Assembly (NCBI RefSeq): GCF_000526995.1
Contig: NZ_AZUI01000001.1
Coordinates: 6,180,001 to 6,244,000, forward strand
Direction: 5' to 3'
Length of the DNA stretch: 64,000 nt
DNA from: Lacrimispora indolis DSM 755
GTDB lineage: Bacteria; Bacillota; Clostridia; Lachnospirales; Lachnospiraceae
A program made the position numbers and the translations under genes. The notes beneath the pieces were generated by a model, which was given only the letters and a program-made list of their open reading frames with translations, was not told the origin of the DNA and made no database searches. This document shows positions 56,487-64,000 of the stretch, piece by piece (positions within the stretch are counted from its first letter, which is position 1; every line of letters begins with the position of its first letter).

Positions 56487-56819
56487 TTACTCCTCGTCTT
56501 CGCCTACCAGCTCGTCGTATTCCGCTTCGTCCAGTAATTCATCAAAGGCATCCGCAACGATCTCATATTCTTCATCATCTTCAATATTTTCAAGATTCGG
56601 CTGTCCGTCCTCTTTCTCAAAATAACGGTACAGATAAACTTCTCCTTCTTCTGCCTCAGGGCCGTTCATAGGAAGCAGTGCAATATAATCTCTTTCTCCT
56701 GCTGTGAAAATGGTAAGTACTACGCACTCCAGTTCTGATCCGTCATCAAGGGTCAGTGTAACTGTCATTTCCTCCTGGGGTTCCATATCATCCCGCTCTA
56801 AATTAGGATCCTGTGCCAT
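56487..56819 (-). CDS. DUF1292 protein
   Basis: 110 residues, AGAGG eight bases upstream. The beta-hairpin core MTVTLTLDDGSELECVVLTI ... IALLPMNGPEAEEGEVYLYR and very acidic C-terminal half (EDDEEYEIVADAFDELLDEA) are typical of DUF1292. Function unknown; related to YrzB-type proteins found near alanyl-tRNA synthetase in other genomes. Confidence 0.88.
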   Translation of the reverse strand: MAQDPNLERDDMEPQEEMTVTLTLDDGSELECVVLTIFTAGERDYIALLPMNGPEAEEGEVYLYRYFEKEDGQPNLENIEDDEEYEIVADAFDELLDEAEYDELVGEDEE

Positions 56820-56919
56820 CCCGATACCTCTCTTTTTCTTAATCTAGTTGTATGGCGCATTCATCTGCACCTGTTTCCACTCTATCAAACTATCCGGCAA
56901 AAATCAAGGGATTTTCTTT

Positions 56920-57444
56920 TTAATATTCAATTCCCTGCCTTGCCGAAATTCCCCTGTCGTAAGGATGCTTTACCTTCCTGATTTCCGACACATAATCCGC
57001 CATTTCTACAAGCTTTTCCGACGGATCCCGCCCTGTAAGTACCACCTCAAGCCCTTCCGGGCGCGAAGAAAGAAACTCCAGAACCTTCCTTTCTTCCACA
57101 AGACCGAAATTGCACACAGCCATGATCTCATCTAAAACAAGCAGTTGAAAATCCTCTGTTGCCGCCTTATTCAAGGTCGTCTCTAACAGCTGGGAATAAT
57201 AGATTTCAGCTTCCGTTTTCTGTTCAGGGGACATCTTTGAAAAAAAGCCAAAGCTTCGTTCACAGGGTGTGACTGTAATATGATCAAGCCCGCCTAATGC
57301 CTTTACTTCACCGGAATGATCGGTCTTCAAGAATCGGGTAATAAGCACCTTTTTCCCGCATCCGCAGGCGCGCACAGCCAGTCCTATGGCCGCCGTTGTC
57401 TTTCCCTTTCCATCTCCGCAGTATATGTGTATACAGGACTTCAT
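56920..57444 (-). CDS. cobO: Cob(I)yrinic acid a,c-diamide adenosyltransferase
   Basis: 174 residues. P-loop CGDGKGKTTAAIGL at ~8-22, the LVLDEIMAVCNFGLV Walker B segment, VVLTGRDPSEKLVEMADYVSEI and the conserved HPYDRGISARQGIEY at the end, as in CobA/CobO/BtuR. It adds the adenosyl group to cobalamin intermediates. Length (about 175) is normal for this type. Confidence 0.95.
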   Translation of the reverse strand: MKSCIHIYCGDGKGKTTAAIGLAVRACGCGKKVLITRFLKTDHSGEVKALGGLDHITVTPCERSFGFFSKMSPEQKTEAEIYYSQLLETTLNKAATEDFQLLVLDEIMAVCNFGLVEERKVLEFLSSRPEGLEVVLTGRDPSEKLVEMADYVSEIRKVKHPYDRGISARQGIEY

Positions 57445-57523
57445 TTCATCTCCTCCTTGCCTTACTATTGTCCATATTTTCAGGACATAAAGGTATGCAC
57501 GCAGGGTATTCCCTTATTCCTTG

Positions 57524-59368
57524 TCAATCCCGCCCTAAATATTCCCGGACAAAACGGGAAACCTCCTGCTTTTTGCTGTATCTCTCCCGCACATAATTGA
57601 CGTGAAGACGTTCCTTTGGCCTTGTCATTGCCACGTAAAACATCCGCCTCTCCTCCTCCATATCAGCAGGAAGAACTGCCTTGTGATGAGGCGTTACGCC
57701 CTCATTGGCATCTAAAATATAGACGATCCGGTATTCCAGCCCTTTGGCGCTGTGCATGGTCATAAGGGCGACTCCCTTGGTTCTTCCTTCCCCTGACTGA
57801 GCCTGGGCTTTTAACTCCTCCCCATATTCCTTCATATGGCAGAACCATTCCTCCGTGGTGGGATAACCGGCTGCACTTTCCTGAAGCTGGTCTAAAACCT
57901 CCAAAAGCTCCTCCGGCTTCATCCTTCGGTACTGGGCATATTCCCGGATATAATCGTCATATCCCACCGCCTTCCTGATATAGTTTACAGCAGCCACGGG
58001 AGCCATGTTCCTGATCATTTTTAAATCATATTCCAGCTGTTCGATCCGCTCCACCATCCAGCCCTTATCCTGGTAAAAAGATTTCACCGATTCCCAGTTC
58101 ACCGGACTGGTTTCAACCGCATCACGGCTGATGTAACGGTTGGGGCGGTTAAGGATCTGGAGTGCATTGGCCCTGGATAATTCACCGGAGGCCACATGAA
58201 TATAGGAAATTATGTTTTTGGCGATCCAGTGGTCGTATAGATTGGGAACGGAATCCTTCATGGTAAACGGGATATTATATTCCATAAGCTTTTCGATCAG
58301 CAGTCTGGGGCCTAAATTCGTTCTGTAAAGAACTGCAATATCCTGCCATTCAAACCCGGCCTTTGCATAAGCCATGATCTCCCTGACGATTTCCATGGTC
58401 TCCTCCTGGGGATCCTGCCAGACTCTTGTGACCACAGGCTTTCCAGGTCCTTTTTTCGTGATGATCTTTTTAGGAAAACGCAGCTCATTATGAGCGATCA
58501 GCCTTCCTGCTGTCTCCACGATCTCTCTTGTGCTCCGGAAATTCATATTCAAAAGGACCTTTTTTGCTCCCTCATAATCCTTTTCAAAGCCCAGCATGAT
58601 TTCCGGCTTTGCTCCCCGGAAACGGTATATGGACTGGTCGTCATCCCCTACGATAAACAGATTATTTTCCGGTGCGGCAAGCATCCGGACGATCTCATAC
58701 TGCACCCGGTTAATATCCTGAAACTCATCCACCAGGATATATTGGTACTTTTTCTGCCATGCTTCCAGGATGTCCTTTCTTTGGACGAACAATTCATAGC
58801 ACATCACCATCATGTCATCAAAATCAATGAGATTGGCCCTGCGAAGCCTGTCTTCATACGCAAGATAAAGCTGCTTAAATATCTCCTCAGAGCAGTTTTT
58901 AGAATAATAATGATTTAAATCGATCATATCTCCCTTTACGGAGCTGATTTCCGACAGGATGGAGGTCACAAATTCCGCCTCATCCTCCACCTCCACCTGA
59001 CACTTGTCCATGGCTTCTTTTATGTACTGAATCTTCTGCTCCTCCCTCACGATGCTGCTGGCATCGTACCGGTAGGCGAACTTTAAGATCCTGAAAAATA
59101 TGGCATGAAAGGTTCCAAAGCTGACCGCAGACGGCCTGCCGCCCACAAGGCTTTCAAAACGCTCCTTCATCTCCCTTGCCGCAGCCTTTGTGAATGTGAT
59201 AACAAGAATATTGGAAGGATCCACTCCGTACCGTTCAATCAAATAGCATATCCGGTGAGTGATGGTAAATGTCTTTCCTGATCCCGGCCCGGCAAGGACC
59301 ATCATAGGCCCTTTGTTATGAAGAACCGCCTCCTTCTGCGCTCCCTCATATATGACCTGTTCTTTCAT
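57524..59368 (-). CDS. UvrD/PcrA-type ATP-dependent DNA helicase
   Basis: 614 residues from MKEQVIYEGAQKEAVLHNKG; GGAGGG upstream. SF1A helicase motifs in order: Q motif, Walker A AGPGSGKT, QYILVDEFQDIN, VGDDDQSIYRFRGAKP, NMNFRST, VLYRTNLGPRLL, then MTMHSAKGLEYRIVYILDAN and VAMTRPKERL. It unwinds DNA 3'-5' in repair. It is shorter than PcrA or UvrD (720 or more), lacking the C-terminal extension, so it is a compact variant rather than PcrA itself. Own promoter. Confidence 0.93.
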   Translation of the reverse strand: MKEQVIYEGAQKEAVLHNKGPMMVLAGPGSGKTFTITHRICYLIERYGVDPSNILVITFTKAAAREMKERFESLVGGRPSAVSFGTFHAIFFRILKFAYRYDASSIVREEQKIQYIKEAMDKCQVEVEDEAEFVTSILSEISSVKGDMIDLNHYYSKNCSEEIFKQLYLAYEDRLRRANLIDFDDMMVMCYELFVQRKDILEAWQKKYQYILVDEFQDINRVQYEIVRMLAAPENNLFIVGDDDQSIYRFRGAKPEIMLGFEKDYEGAKKVLLNMNFRSTREIVETAGRLIAHNELRFPKKIITKKGPGKPVVTRVWQDPQEETMEIVREIMAYAKAGFEWQDIAVLYRTNLGPRLLIEKLMEYNIPFTMKDSVPNLYDHWIAKNIISYIHVASGELSRANALQILNRPNRYISRDAVETSPVNWESVKSFYQDKGWMVERIEQLEYDLKMIRNMAPVAAVNYIRKAVGYDDYIREYAQYRRMKPEELLEVLDQLQESAAGYPTTEEWFCHMKEYGEELKAQAQSGEGRTKGVALMTMHSAKGLEYRIVYILDANEGVTPHHKAVLPADMEEERRMFYVAMTRPKERLHVNYVRERYSKKQEVSRFVREYLGRD

Positions 59369-59466
59369 AATTTTCCCTCCTAATGAATCAAGCACAATTG
59401 GGTTTCAGCCCATACCATGACCAAAAGAAAAGCAGGGCCCGGTTGATCCTGAGCCTCTGCTTCTAT

Positions 59467-59495
59467 ATTATAGCTTATCTGAACTTGCAACGCAA
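59467..59495 (-). promoter_or_regulatory. Sigma-A promoter of the helicase gene, overlapped by a palindrome
   Basis: Minus strand TTGCGT, 17 bases, TATAAT. A terminator-like stem (AGCAGAGGC / GCCCTGCT followed by TTTTCTTTT, 59424-59462) starts at the predicted transcription start. Confidence 0.6.
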
Positions 59496-59505
59496 GTTCA
59501 GATAA
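59475..59505. repeat. Perfect 14-bp inverted repeat overlapping the helicase promoter
   Basis: TTATCTGAACTTGC, three bases, GCAAGTTCAGATAA. It covers the -35 and most of the spacer. Either an operator for an unknown dimeric repressor or part of the gltX terminator region. Confidence 0.7.
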
Positions 59506-59564
59506 AAGGGGCGTTCTTTGCCCCGTCCATCCGATTATGAAAACATCTTTTTGTTTTCATAATA
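59503..59564 (-). terminator. Tandem terminator hairpins after gltX
   Basis: First stem ATTATGAAAACA / TGTTTTCATAAT (59534-59564), then GGGGC, loop, GCCCC followed by TTTTA (59503-59524). Confidence 0.65.
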
Positions 59565-59568
59565 TAAC

Positions 59569-61029
59569 CTATTGAGCCCCATTGCTTAAAAGTTGGATTC
59601 CCTTTCTTATTCTCGCCAGGGATTCTTCCTTGCCAAGGACCTCCATGATCTCAGTAGCACCTGCCGGAGTCATCTGCTTTCCTGAAACCGCAGTGCGGAT
59701 GGGCCACATGACAAAACCGGTTTTATACCCCTTTTCGGAAACGTACTTTGAAAGCGTCTCATAAAGCGCATCATTGCTGTAATCCTCCTGGGCTTCCAGA
59801 ATGGGAACCACTTCCTGCAGTACAGAAAGGGAAGTCTCGCTGCCTGTCTTCATTTTTTTATTGGTGTACATGGAAAGCTCGTATTCCGGAAGAGCTTCAA
59901 AAAAGTCAATGTGATCTGCAATTTCCGGAAAAACCTCGATCCTGGTCTTGACCATGGCTGCAATCTTCTTTAAATCCAGATTTTTATTGATCACTGCCTT
60001 CAAATAAGGCTCTGCCAGTTCATAGAAACGGTCAAAATCCATGGCCTTCATATATTCACCGTTCATCCACCGCAGTTTTGTCATGTCGAAAACAGCCGGG
60101 GATTTGCTGATATTGTGGTAATCAAATTCCCTGATCAGGTCATCCAGGGAGAAAATCTCCTGGTTGCCTACAGGGGACCAGCCTAAAAGAGCCACATAAT
60201 TCACAACAGCCTCAGAAATAAAGCCCTGCATGATCAGATCCTCATAGGAGGAATGACCGCTTCTTTTGCTCAGCTTCTTGTGCTCTTCGTTGGTGATCAG
60301 GGGGCAGTGGACATATACAGGGACCTCCCAGCCAAAGGCGCTGTAAAGGCGGTTGTATTTTGGAGAGGAGGATAAGTATTCATTGCCTCTCACTACATGA
60401 GTGATTCCCATAAGATGGTCATCCACCACATTTGCAAAATTGTAAGTGGGGAATCCGTCGGATTTGATCAGAACCATATCATCAAGCTCTGAGTTGTCCA
60501 CGGAAATGTCTCCATATATTTCGTCATGGAAGGCTGTGGTTCCTTCTGTTGGATTGTTCTGACGGATGACATAAGGCATACCTGCCCCTAAGCTGGCTTC
60601 CACTTCTTCTTTGGAGAGATGGAGGCAGTGCTTGTCATAAGTCATGATCTCCTGGCCTTCCACTGTTTTTTTTAAGGAATCCAGTCTTTCCTGGGTGCAG
60701 AAGCAGTAATAAGCCTCTCCTTTTTCCACAAGCTTTTTTGCATATTCCAGATAAATTCCGGAGGCCTGGCGCTCACTTTGTACGTAAGGACCTACGCCGC
60801 CATCCTTGTCCGGTCCTTCATCATGGTTAAGACCTGTCTCTTGTAAAGTTCTATAAATAATCCCGACAGCACCTTCCACAAAACGTTCCTGATCCGTATC
60901 TTCGATGCGCAGAAGGAAATCGCCGCCTTCATGTTTTGCAATCAGGTAAGCATATAATGCGGTTCTTAAATTCCCTACGTGCATACGTCCTGTAGGGCTT
61001 GGTGCGTATCTTGTTCTTATTTTACTCAT
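59569..61029 (-). CDS. gltX: Glutamyl-tRNA synthetase
   Basis: 486 residues. Class I signatures: [12 protein letters not shown] (HIGH-like) at ~8-19 and KLSKRSG (KMSKS-like), the Glu-binding [13 protein letters not shown] and the anticodon-binding all-helical C-terminus. It charges tRNA-Glu and, in bacteria without glutaminyl-tRNA synthetase, also tRNA-Gln. Promoter 57 bases upstream. Confidence 0.97.
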   Translation of the reverse strand: MSKIRTRYAPSPTGRMHVGNLRTALYAYLIAKHEGGDFLLRIEDTDQERFVEGAVGIIYRTLQETGLNHDEGPDKDGGVGPYVQSERQASGIYLEYAKKLVEKGEAYYCFCTQERLDSLKKTVEGQEIMTYDKHCLHLSKEEVEASLGAGMPYVIRQNNPTEGTTAFHDEIYGDISVDNSELDDMVLIKSDGFPTYNFANVVDDHLMGITHVVRGNEYLSSSPKYNRLYSAFGWEVPVYVHCPLITNEEHKKLSKRSGHSSYEDLIMQGFISEAVVNYVALLGWSPVGNQEIFSLDDLIREFDYHNISKSPAVFDMTKLRWMNGEYMKAMDFDRFYELAEPYLKAVINKNLDLKKIAAMVKTRIEVFPEIADHIDFFEALPEYELSMYTNKKMKTGSETSLSVLQEVVPILEAQEDYSNDALYETLSKYVSEKGYKTGFVMWPIRTAVSGKQMTPAGATEIMEVLGKEESLARIRKGIQLLSNGAQ

Positions 61030-61085
61030 GTGAACACACTCCTATATCTTCTTTCTCGTGATGGGCCGCCAAAGCCGTATAGTAC

Positions 61086-61114
61086 ATTATATAACGAACA
61101 ACTGGAAAAGACAA
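61086..61114 (-). promoter_or_regulatory. Sigma-A promoter of gltX
   Basis: Minus strand TTGTCT, 17 bases, TATAAT, just after the mgtE stop codon. Confidence 0.75.
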
Positions 61115-61140
61115 TGATTTAGCAGAAATTTCCGGAGCAA

Positions 61141-62490
61141 TTATAATTCCAGAAGCCTGCATGCCAGCTGGAAATATATGATCAGGCTGACCGCATCCAC
61201 AATGGTGGTGATGAGAGGAGCAGCCATGATCGCCGGGTCCATATGAACTACCTTGGCTGCAATTGGAAGAACTCCTCCGATGGTCTTTGCCAGGATCACT
61301 GTGACCAGAAGGCTCAGCATGACTGTCAGACAAAGCATTTCCTGCCCCGGATAAAGGAGGATCAGGCGGACATAATTCACCAGCCCCAGAATCAGTCCGA
61401 CCAGGATAGCCACCTTTAGCTCCTTAAAGACCACGCGGAAAATATCCTTTGTTCCGATCTCTCCCACGGCCATTCCCCTGATGATCATGGTGCTGCTCTG
61501 GCTTCCCGCATTGCCGCCCGTATCCGTAAGCATGGGAATAAAGGTCACAAGCAGAGGGATCACCGCAAAGGCCGCCTCATATCTGGCCAGAATCCCTCCG
61601 GTCACCATGCTGCTGATCATCAGAACGAGAAGCCACATGATCCTGTTTTTCGCCAGCTGGAACACGCTGGTTTTTAAATAGGGCTTTTCGCTTGGGATCA
61701 TGGCAGCCATTTTCTCAAAATCTTCAGTAGCCTCCTGCTCCATGACATCCACAACGTCGTCAACGGTAACGATTCCCACCAGCCGGTCCTCGTGATCCAC
61801 CACCGGAAGACTTAAAAGGCCGTATTTCCGGAAGCTGTCCGCCACCTCCTCCTGGTCCTCTGTTGTGACTGCCTTTATCACATGGGTATCCATGATATCG
61901 CCGATGGCTACCTCGTAGGGGCTCATCAGTAAGTCCTTGACCGTGACCACCCCCTCCAGCTTTCTTGTGGCATCCATCACGTAACAGGTGTAAATGGTTT
62001 CCTTATCCACTCCATGCTTCCTGATATAATCAAAGGCCTGGTCAACGGTCATGGTCTTCTTTAGACCCACATACTCAGCCGTCATGATGCTTCCGGCGCT
62101 GTTTTCCGGATAATTCAAAAACTGGTTGATCAGCTTTCTGGTATCAGGAGTGGCATTCTGCAAAACTCTTTTTACCACGCTGGCAGGCAGCTCCTCCAGC
62201 ATGTCCACCACATCATCCACAAATAAATCTTCTACGATTGTTCCCAGTTCGTGATCAGTTATGCTGTTTATAATGTGTTTCTGCTTCTCCACTTCCAGGC
62301 ATGCAATCACATCACTGGCCATTTCCTTTGGAAGCATCCGGAATACCACCACTGTTTTTTCCCAGTCCAGCGCCTCAATAAAAGCGGCAACATCCACTTC
62401 ATTAAATTCCTTCAGCACTTCCTTCAGCTTTCGGAACTGACGGCTGTCAGCCAGCTCCAACAGCTCTTCCATATTGTAATTTTCCTGCAT
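61141..62490 (-). CDS. mgtE: Magnesium transporter MgtE
   Basis: 449 residues from MQENYNMEELLELADSRQFR; the longer upstream frame lies in leader RNA and is rejected. Parts: N-terminal MgtE_N superhelical domain (~1-130), two CBS domains (YTCYVMDATRKLEGVVTVKD, KYGLLSLPVVDHEDRLVGIV) and a five-helix membrane domain with the family motifs PMLTDTGGNAGSQSSTMIIR, KTIGGVLPIAAK and AAPLITTIVDAVSLI. CBS and N domains sense Mg2+ and gate the channel. It is preceded by a structured leader with a short ORF and a terminator-like hairpin. Confidence 0.97.
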   Translation of the reverse strand: MQENYNMEELLELADSRQFRKLKEVLKEFNEVDVAAFIEALDWEKTVVVFRMLPKEMASDVIACLEVEKQKHIINSITDHELGTIVEDLFVDDVVDMLEELPASVVKRVLQNATPDTRKLINQFLNYPENSAGSIMTAEYVGLKKTMTVDQAFDYIRKHGVDKETIYTCYVMDATRKLEGVVTVKDLLMSPYEVAIGDIMDTHVIKAVTTEDQEEVADSFRKYGLLSLPVVDHEDRLVGIVTVDDVVDVMEQEATEDFEKMAAMIPSEKPYLKTSVFQLAKNRIMWLLVLMISSMVTGGILARYEAAFAVIPLLVTFIPMLTDTGGNAGSQSSTMIIRGMAVGEIGTKDIFRVVFKELKVAILVGLILGLVNYVRLILLYPGQEMLCLTVMLSLLVTVILAKTIGGVLPIAAKVVHMDPAIMAAPLITTIVDAVSLIIYFQLACRLLEL

Positions 62491-62580
62491 TTCACTCTTC
62501 CTCCATATGAACCTTTTTTTCGTCGCGGCTATTATGGAAGCAAAATTAATGCTGCCCTGCCAAACTTCCGGCAACGCAAA

Positions 62581-62620
62581 ATAGCCATAATTACAGAGCC
62601 TGCCTGTAATCCATGGCTAT
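62581..62620 (-). promoter_or_regulatory. Terminator-like hairpin in the mgtE leader
   Basis: Minus strand ATAGCCAT-GG-ATTACAG, loop, CTGTAAT-T-ATGGCTAT, followed by TTTTGC, about 90 bases before the mgtE start and 25 bases after the short ORF ends. A candidate attenuator. Confidence 0.7.
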
Positions 62621-62644
62621 CATAAACGCAGAGACTTTCCTCTT

Positions 62645-62749
62645 TTAACGGCAGCGAAACCAGAGCAGACTCAAAGCATAGGATTCTGCCTTCACTGCCA
62701 TACGCCTATGATCATTATCTGCTTCCATCTTCTGACTTCGACCTTCCAC
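62645..62749 (-). CDS. Possible leader peptide ORF upstream of mgtE
   Basis: 34 codons from GTG, nine bases after AAAGGAAG; or from an inner ATG seven codons on. The peptide is charged then hydrophobic (KMEADNDHRR ... ALSLLWFRCR) and unlike any protein I know. It lies within the stem-rich region 62648-62803 between the PBP and mgtE, a position typical of leader peptides that control transporters. It could also be a chance frame. Confidence 0.3.
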   Translation of the reverse strand: MEGRSQKMEADNDHRRMAVKAESYALSLLWFRCR

Positions 62750-62803
62750 TCCGGTTCACTTCCTTTCTTAATGATTTTCCTAATTAAGGATAACAGCTGC
62801 CGT
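62648..62803 (-). ncRNA. Structured RNA leader upstream of mgtE
   Basis: Minus-strand transcript with nested pairings: outer ACGGCAGC (62796-62803) with GCTGCCGT (62648-62655), then AACCGGAG with CTCTGGTT, AGCAGA with TCTGCT, and CATAGG with CCTATG. Together they form a long articulated stem with internal loops before the terminator-like hairpin. It does not show the conserved M-box sequence blocks, so the class is unknown. Confidence 0.45.
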
Positions 62804-62836
62804 CATAAAAAGCAACCCCCATTACACTTTTCTCTT

Positions 62837-64000
62837 TTATTCCATCCCCGGGCCTACTACCACCCCTCCGGAATCAGGGCCGGCGGGGCCAATTCCGGAG
62901 GAATTTTCTCCGTCAGGATCAAAATCTCCCGGAAAAACGGGGGCAGTGGTCTCTCTGGGCTTTGTAACTCCAGGACCGATCTCCTGGGGGTTTCCTCCGG
63001 AATCCTCCTGCTTTGGCAGGGACTCTGCGTGGCTCACCGCCGCATCAAGCTGGCTCTTCAATCCTTCATAATATTCTGTATTGACCAGCTGGTCTAATAA
63101 GCCGTAAGCGGTACTTATTTTTTCTTCCGTAGAGCTGTCCCTGTGGCTTAAGCCGGTTAATTCCCCGATCAGGGACTGGAGGGAGGCAGCCGCCTGCTCC
63201 ACAGCCTGCAATGCCTGCTGGGAAGCCTCTAAGTTTTTCTGCGCCTGGGACTCCAGTTTTTTACGCTCTTCCTCTTCCTTCCATTTACTTCCATTGGATC
63301 TGGCTGCGGACTCTGCCACAGAGGAAAATAAGTCCTTATTTCCTGTTGCAGCGTCTGTTTTTTCCCCTCTGGAATCCACATTCCAAAGGGAAACTGTTGC
63401 AGGCATATCCCAGTCCAGAACAGGAAGCCCGTTGTTTATTTCGGCCATAAAGTCATGCCAGATCCTTCCTGAATAGGTTTTTCCGTAAACTCCCGGCATT
63501 GCCTTAGGCGTGTCATATCCAACCCAGACAGCTGTGGTGTAATGCTTGGTGTACCCGCAAAACCAGGTATCCTTATTGCTGTTGGTAGTCCCGGTCTTTC
63601 CTGCAGCCGGAATGCCAAGCCCCAGGCCGTAGCCTGTGCCGTAAGGCTTATCCAGGGTCCCCTTTAACACATCGGTGATCATATAAGCGGTATCTTCCGT
63701 AAATATTCTCTCATCTGCCTGATTTCCGTTGTAGATCTCACCGTCATACTGGCTTTGTAAGCTGACAATACAGGTTCTATTGCTGTACATCCCCTTGTTT
63801 GCCAGAACAGAATATCCCTTTGCCATATCCACCACTCTGGCGCCTTCCGTAAAACCTCCGATACTCATACTGCTGTTTCCGTTATCCAGGTAGCTTAAGC
63901 CAACAAAATGCATTTTACCCAGATACCCGATACCCGTATTAACGCCGATGTCCCCCAGCACCTGCCAGGCCACCGTATTTAAGCTGCGGTTCAATGCCTC
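62837..64000 (-). CDS. Class A penicillin-binding protein, C-terminal part (5' end outside the window)
   Basis: The frame is open to the right edge; 387 residues are seen. It begins inside the transpeptidase (NTVAWQVLGDIGVNTGIGYL), with FTEGARVVDMAKGYSVLANKG and the KTG motif AAGKTGTTNSNKDTWFCGYT. A coiled-coil-like stretch (KWKEEEERKKLESQAQKNLE ...) and a Pro/Gly/Asp-rich tail (ETTAPVFPGDFDPDGE ... GVVVGPGME) follow, as in PBP1a of Firmicutes. The glycosyltransferase part, SxxK and SxN motifs lie outside the window. It builds peptidoglycan. Confidence 0.93.
   Translation of the reverse strand, partial: EALNRSLNTVAWQVLGDIGVNTGIGYLGKMHFVGLSYLDNGNSSMSIGGFTEGARVVDMAKGYSVLANKGMYSNRTCIVSLQSQYDGEIYNGNQADERIFTEDTAYMITDVLKGTLDKPYGTGYGLGLGIPAAGKTGTTNSNKDTWFCGYTKHYTTAVWVGYDTPKAMPGVYGKTYSGRIWHDFMAEINNGLPVLDWDMPATVSLWNVDSRGEKTDAATGNKDLFSSVAESAARSNGSKWKEEEERKKLESQAQKNLEASQQALQAVEQAAASLQSLIGELTGLSHRDSSTEEKISTAYGLLDQLVNTEYYEGLKSQLDAAVSHAESLPKQEDSGGNPQEIGPGVTKPRETTAPVFPGDFDPDGENSSGIGPAGPDSGGVVVGPGME

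Noticed and set aside
61022..61333. 103-codon minus-strand frame rich in His and Ser
   Set aside because: It is an out-of-frame overlap with the end of mgtE, with low-complexity composition and no ribosome site.
62620..62646. RNase P RNA-like GAGGAAAGTC motif
   Set aside because: Only this short motif matches; the rest of the RNase P RNA core and its length are absent.
62648..62803. M-box (Mg2+) riboswitch upstream of mgtE
   Set aside because: The conserved M-box blocks such as GTGAGGCTCC, GCTGCTGCCC and GTGCTAAAGCTC were not found; the leader is structured but of another kind.

Overview
The window reads as chromosome of a Gram-positive, endospore-forming anaerobe of the Clostridia, most likely a Lachnospiraceae member of the Lacrimispora / former Clostridium saccharolyticum type. 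Grounds: moderate GC, strong AGGAGG ribosome sites, a BclA-like collagen spore-coat protein with a possible mother-cell promoter, the mcsA-mcsB-clpC-radA stress block, a sodium-pumping biotin decarboxylase cluster, TRAP-driven uronate catabolism, a LexA box of the CGAAC-N4-GTTCG type, and typical clostridial sigma-A promoters. This assignment is inferred from gene content and protein style only. Most genes lie on the minus strand. No tRNA, rRNA, CRISPR array or intact mobile element was recognised.

Layout: 1-7.4 kb is loose, partly decayed accessory DNA: a pyridoxamine-phosphate-oxidase-like protein, an AraC/GyrI-type regulator, a small exported cell-wall-binding-repeat protein, a remnant of an IS110-type transposase, the collagen-like exosporium protein, a small ORF, a headless RpiR-type SIS protein and a GH4 glycosidase pseudogene. 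7.4-14.1 kb is housekeeping and stress: radA, a conserved unknown, clpC, mcsB, mcsA, and a GntR/YtrA-type regulator in the place where ctsR is usually found. 14.4-18.7 kb is a two-gene operon making a dockerin-bearing SH3/glucosaminidase-like cell-wall protein and a membrane-anchored cohesin protein, an apparent matched surface-attachment pair. 18.8-32.5 kb is a pectin/uronate catabolic region: a ten-gene minus-strand operon (TRAP transporter dctPQM, RraA-like protein, split altronate-dehydratase-type UxaA, SDR, UxaC, LacI regulator, oligogalacturonate lyase) and a divergent plus-strand operon (YcxB-like membrane protein, enolase-superfamily sugar-acid dehydratase, second SDR, exported membrane-anchored protein). 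Two LacI-type operators sharing the core ACTAAAACGTTT sit in the divergent intergenic region, one next to each promoter.

32.5-40.0 kb is a peptide ABC importer (SBP, two permeases, two ATPases) ending in an M19 dipeptidase, with an XRE-cupin regulator gene upstream. 40.1-45.8 kb encodes a membrane biotin enzyme with two different carboxyltransferases (an MmdA/12S type and an OadA/5S type), one biotin carrier, an OadB sodium pump and an unusual lipoprotein-like OadG. 45.9-64 kb is mostly housekeeping: a lipoprotein, two YitT-family membrane proteins, DacF, an SOS-type dinB, RluA and RsmF RNA-modification enzymes, YedF with a small XRE regulator, DUF6465 and DUF1292 proteins, CobO, a UvrD/PcrA-type helicase, GltX, MgtE with an elaborate leader, and the 3' part of a class A penicillin-binding protein cut by the window end.

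The strongest leads are the cohesin/dockerin cell-wall pair, the regulator swap in front of mcsA-mcsB-clpC, the dual-carboxyltransferase sodium pump that looks like a transcarboxylase, and the structured leader with a short ORF upstream of mgtE.
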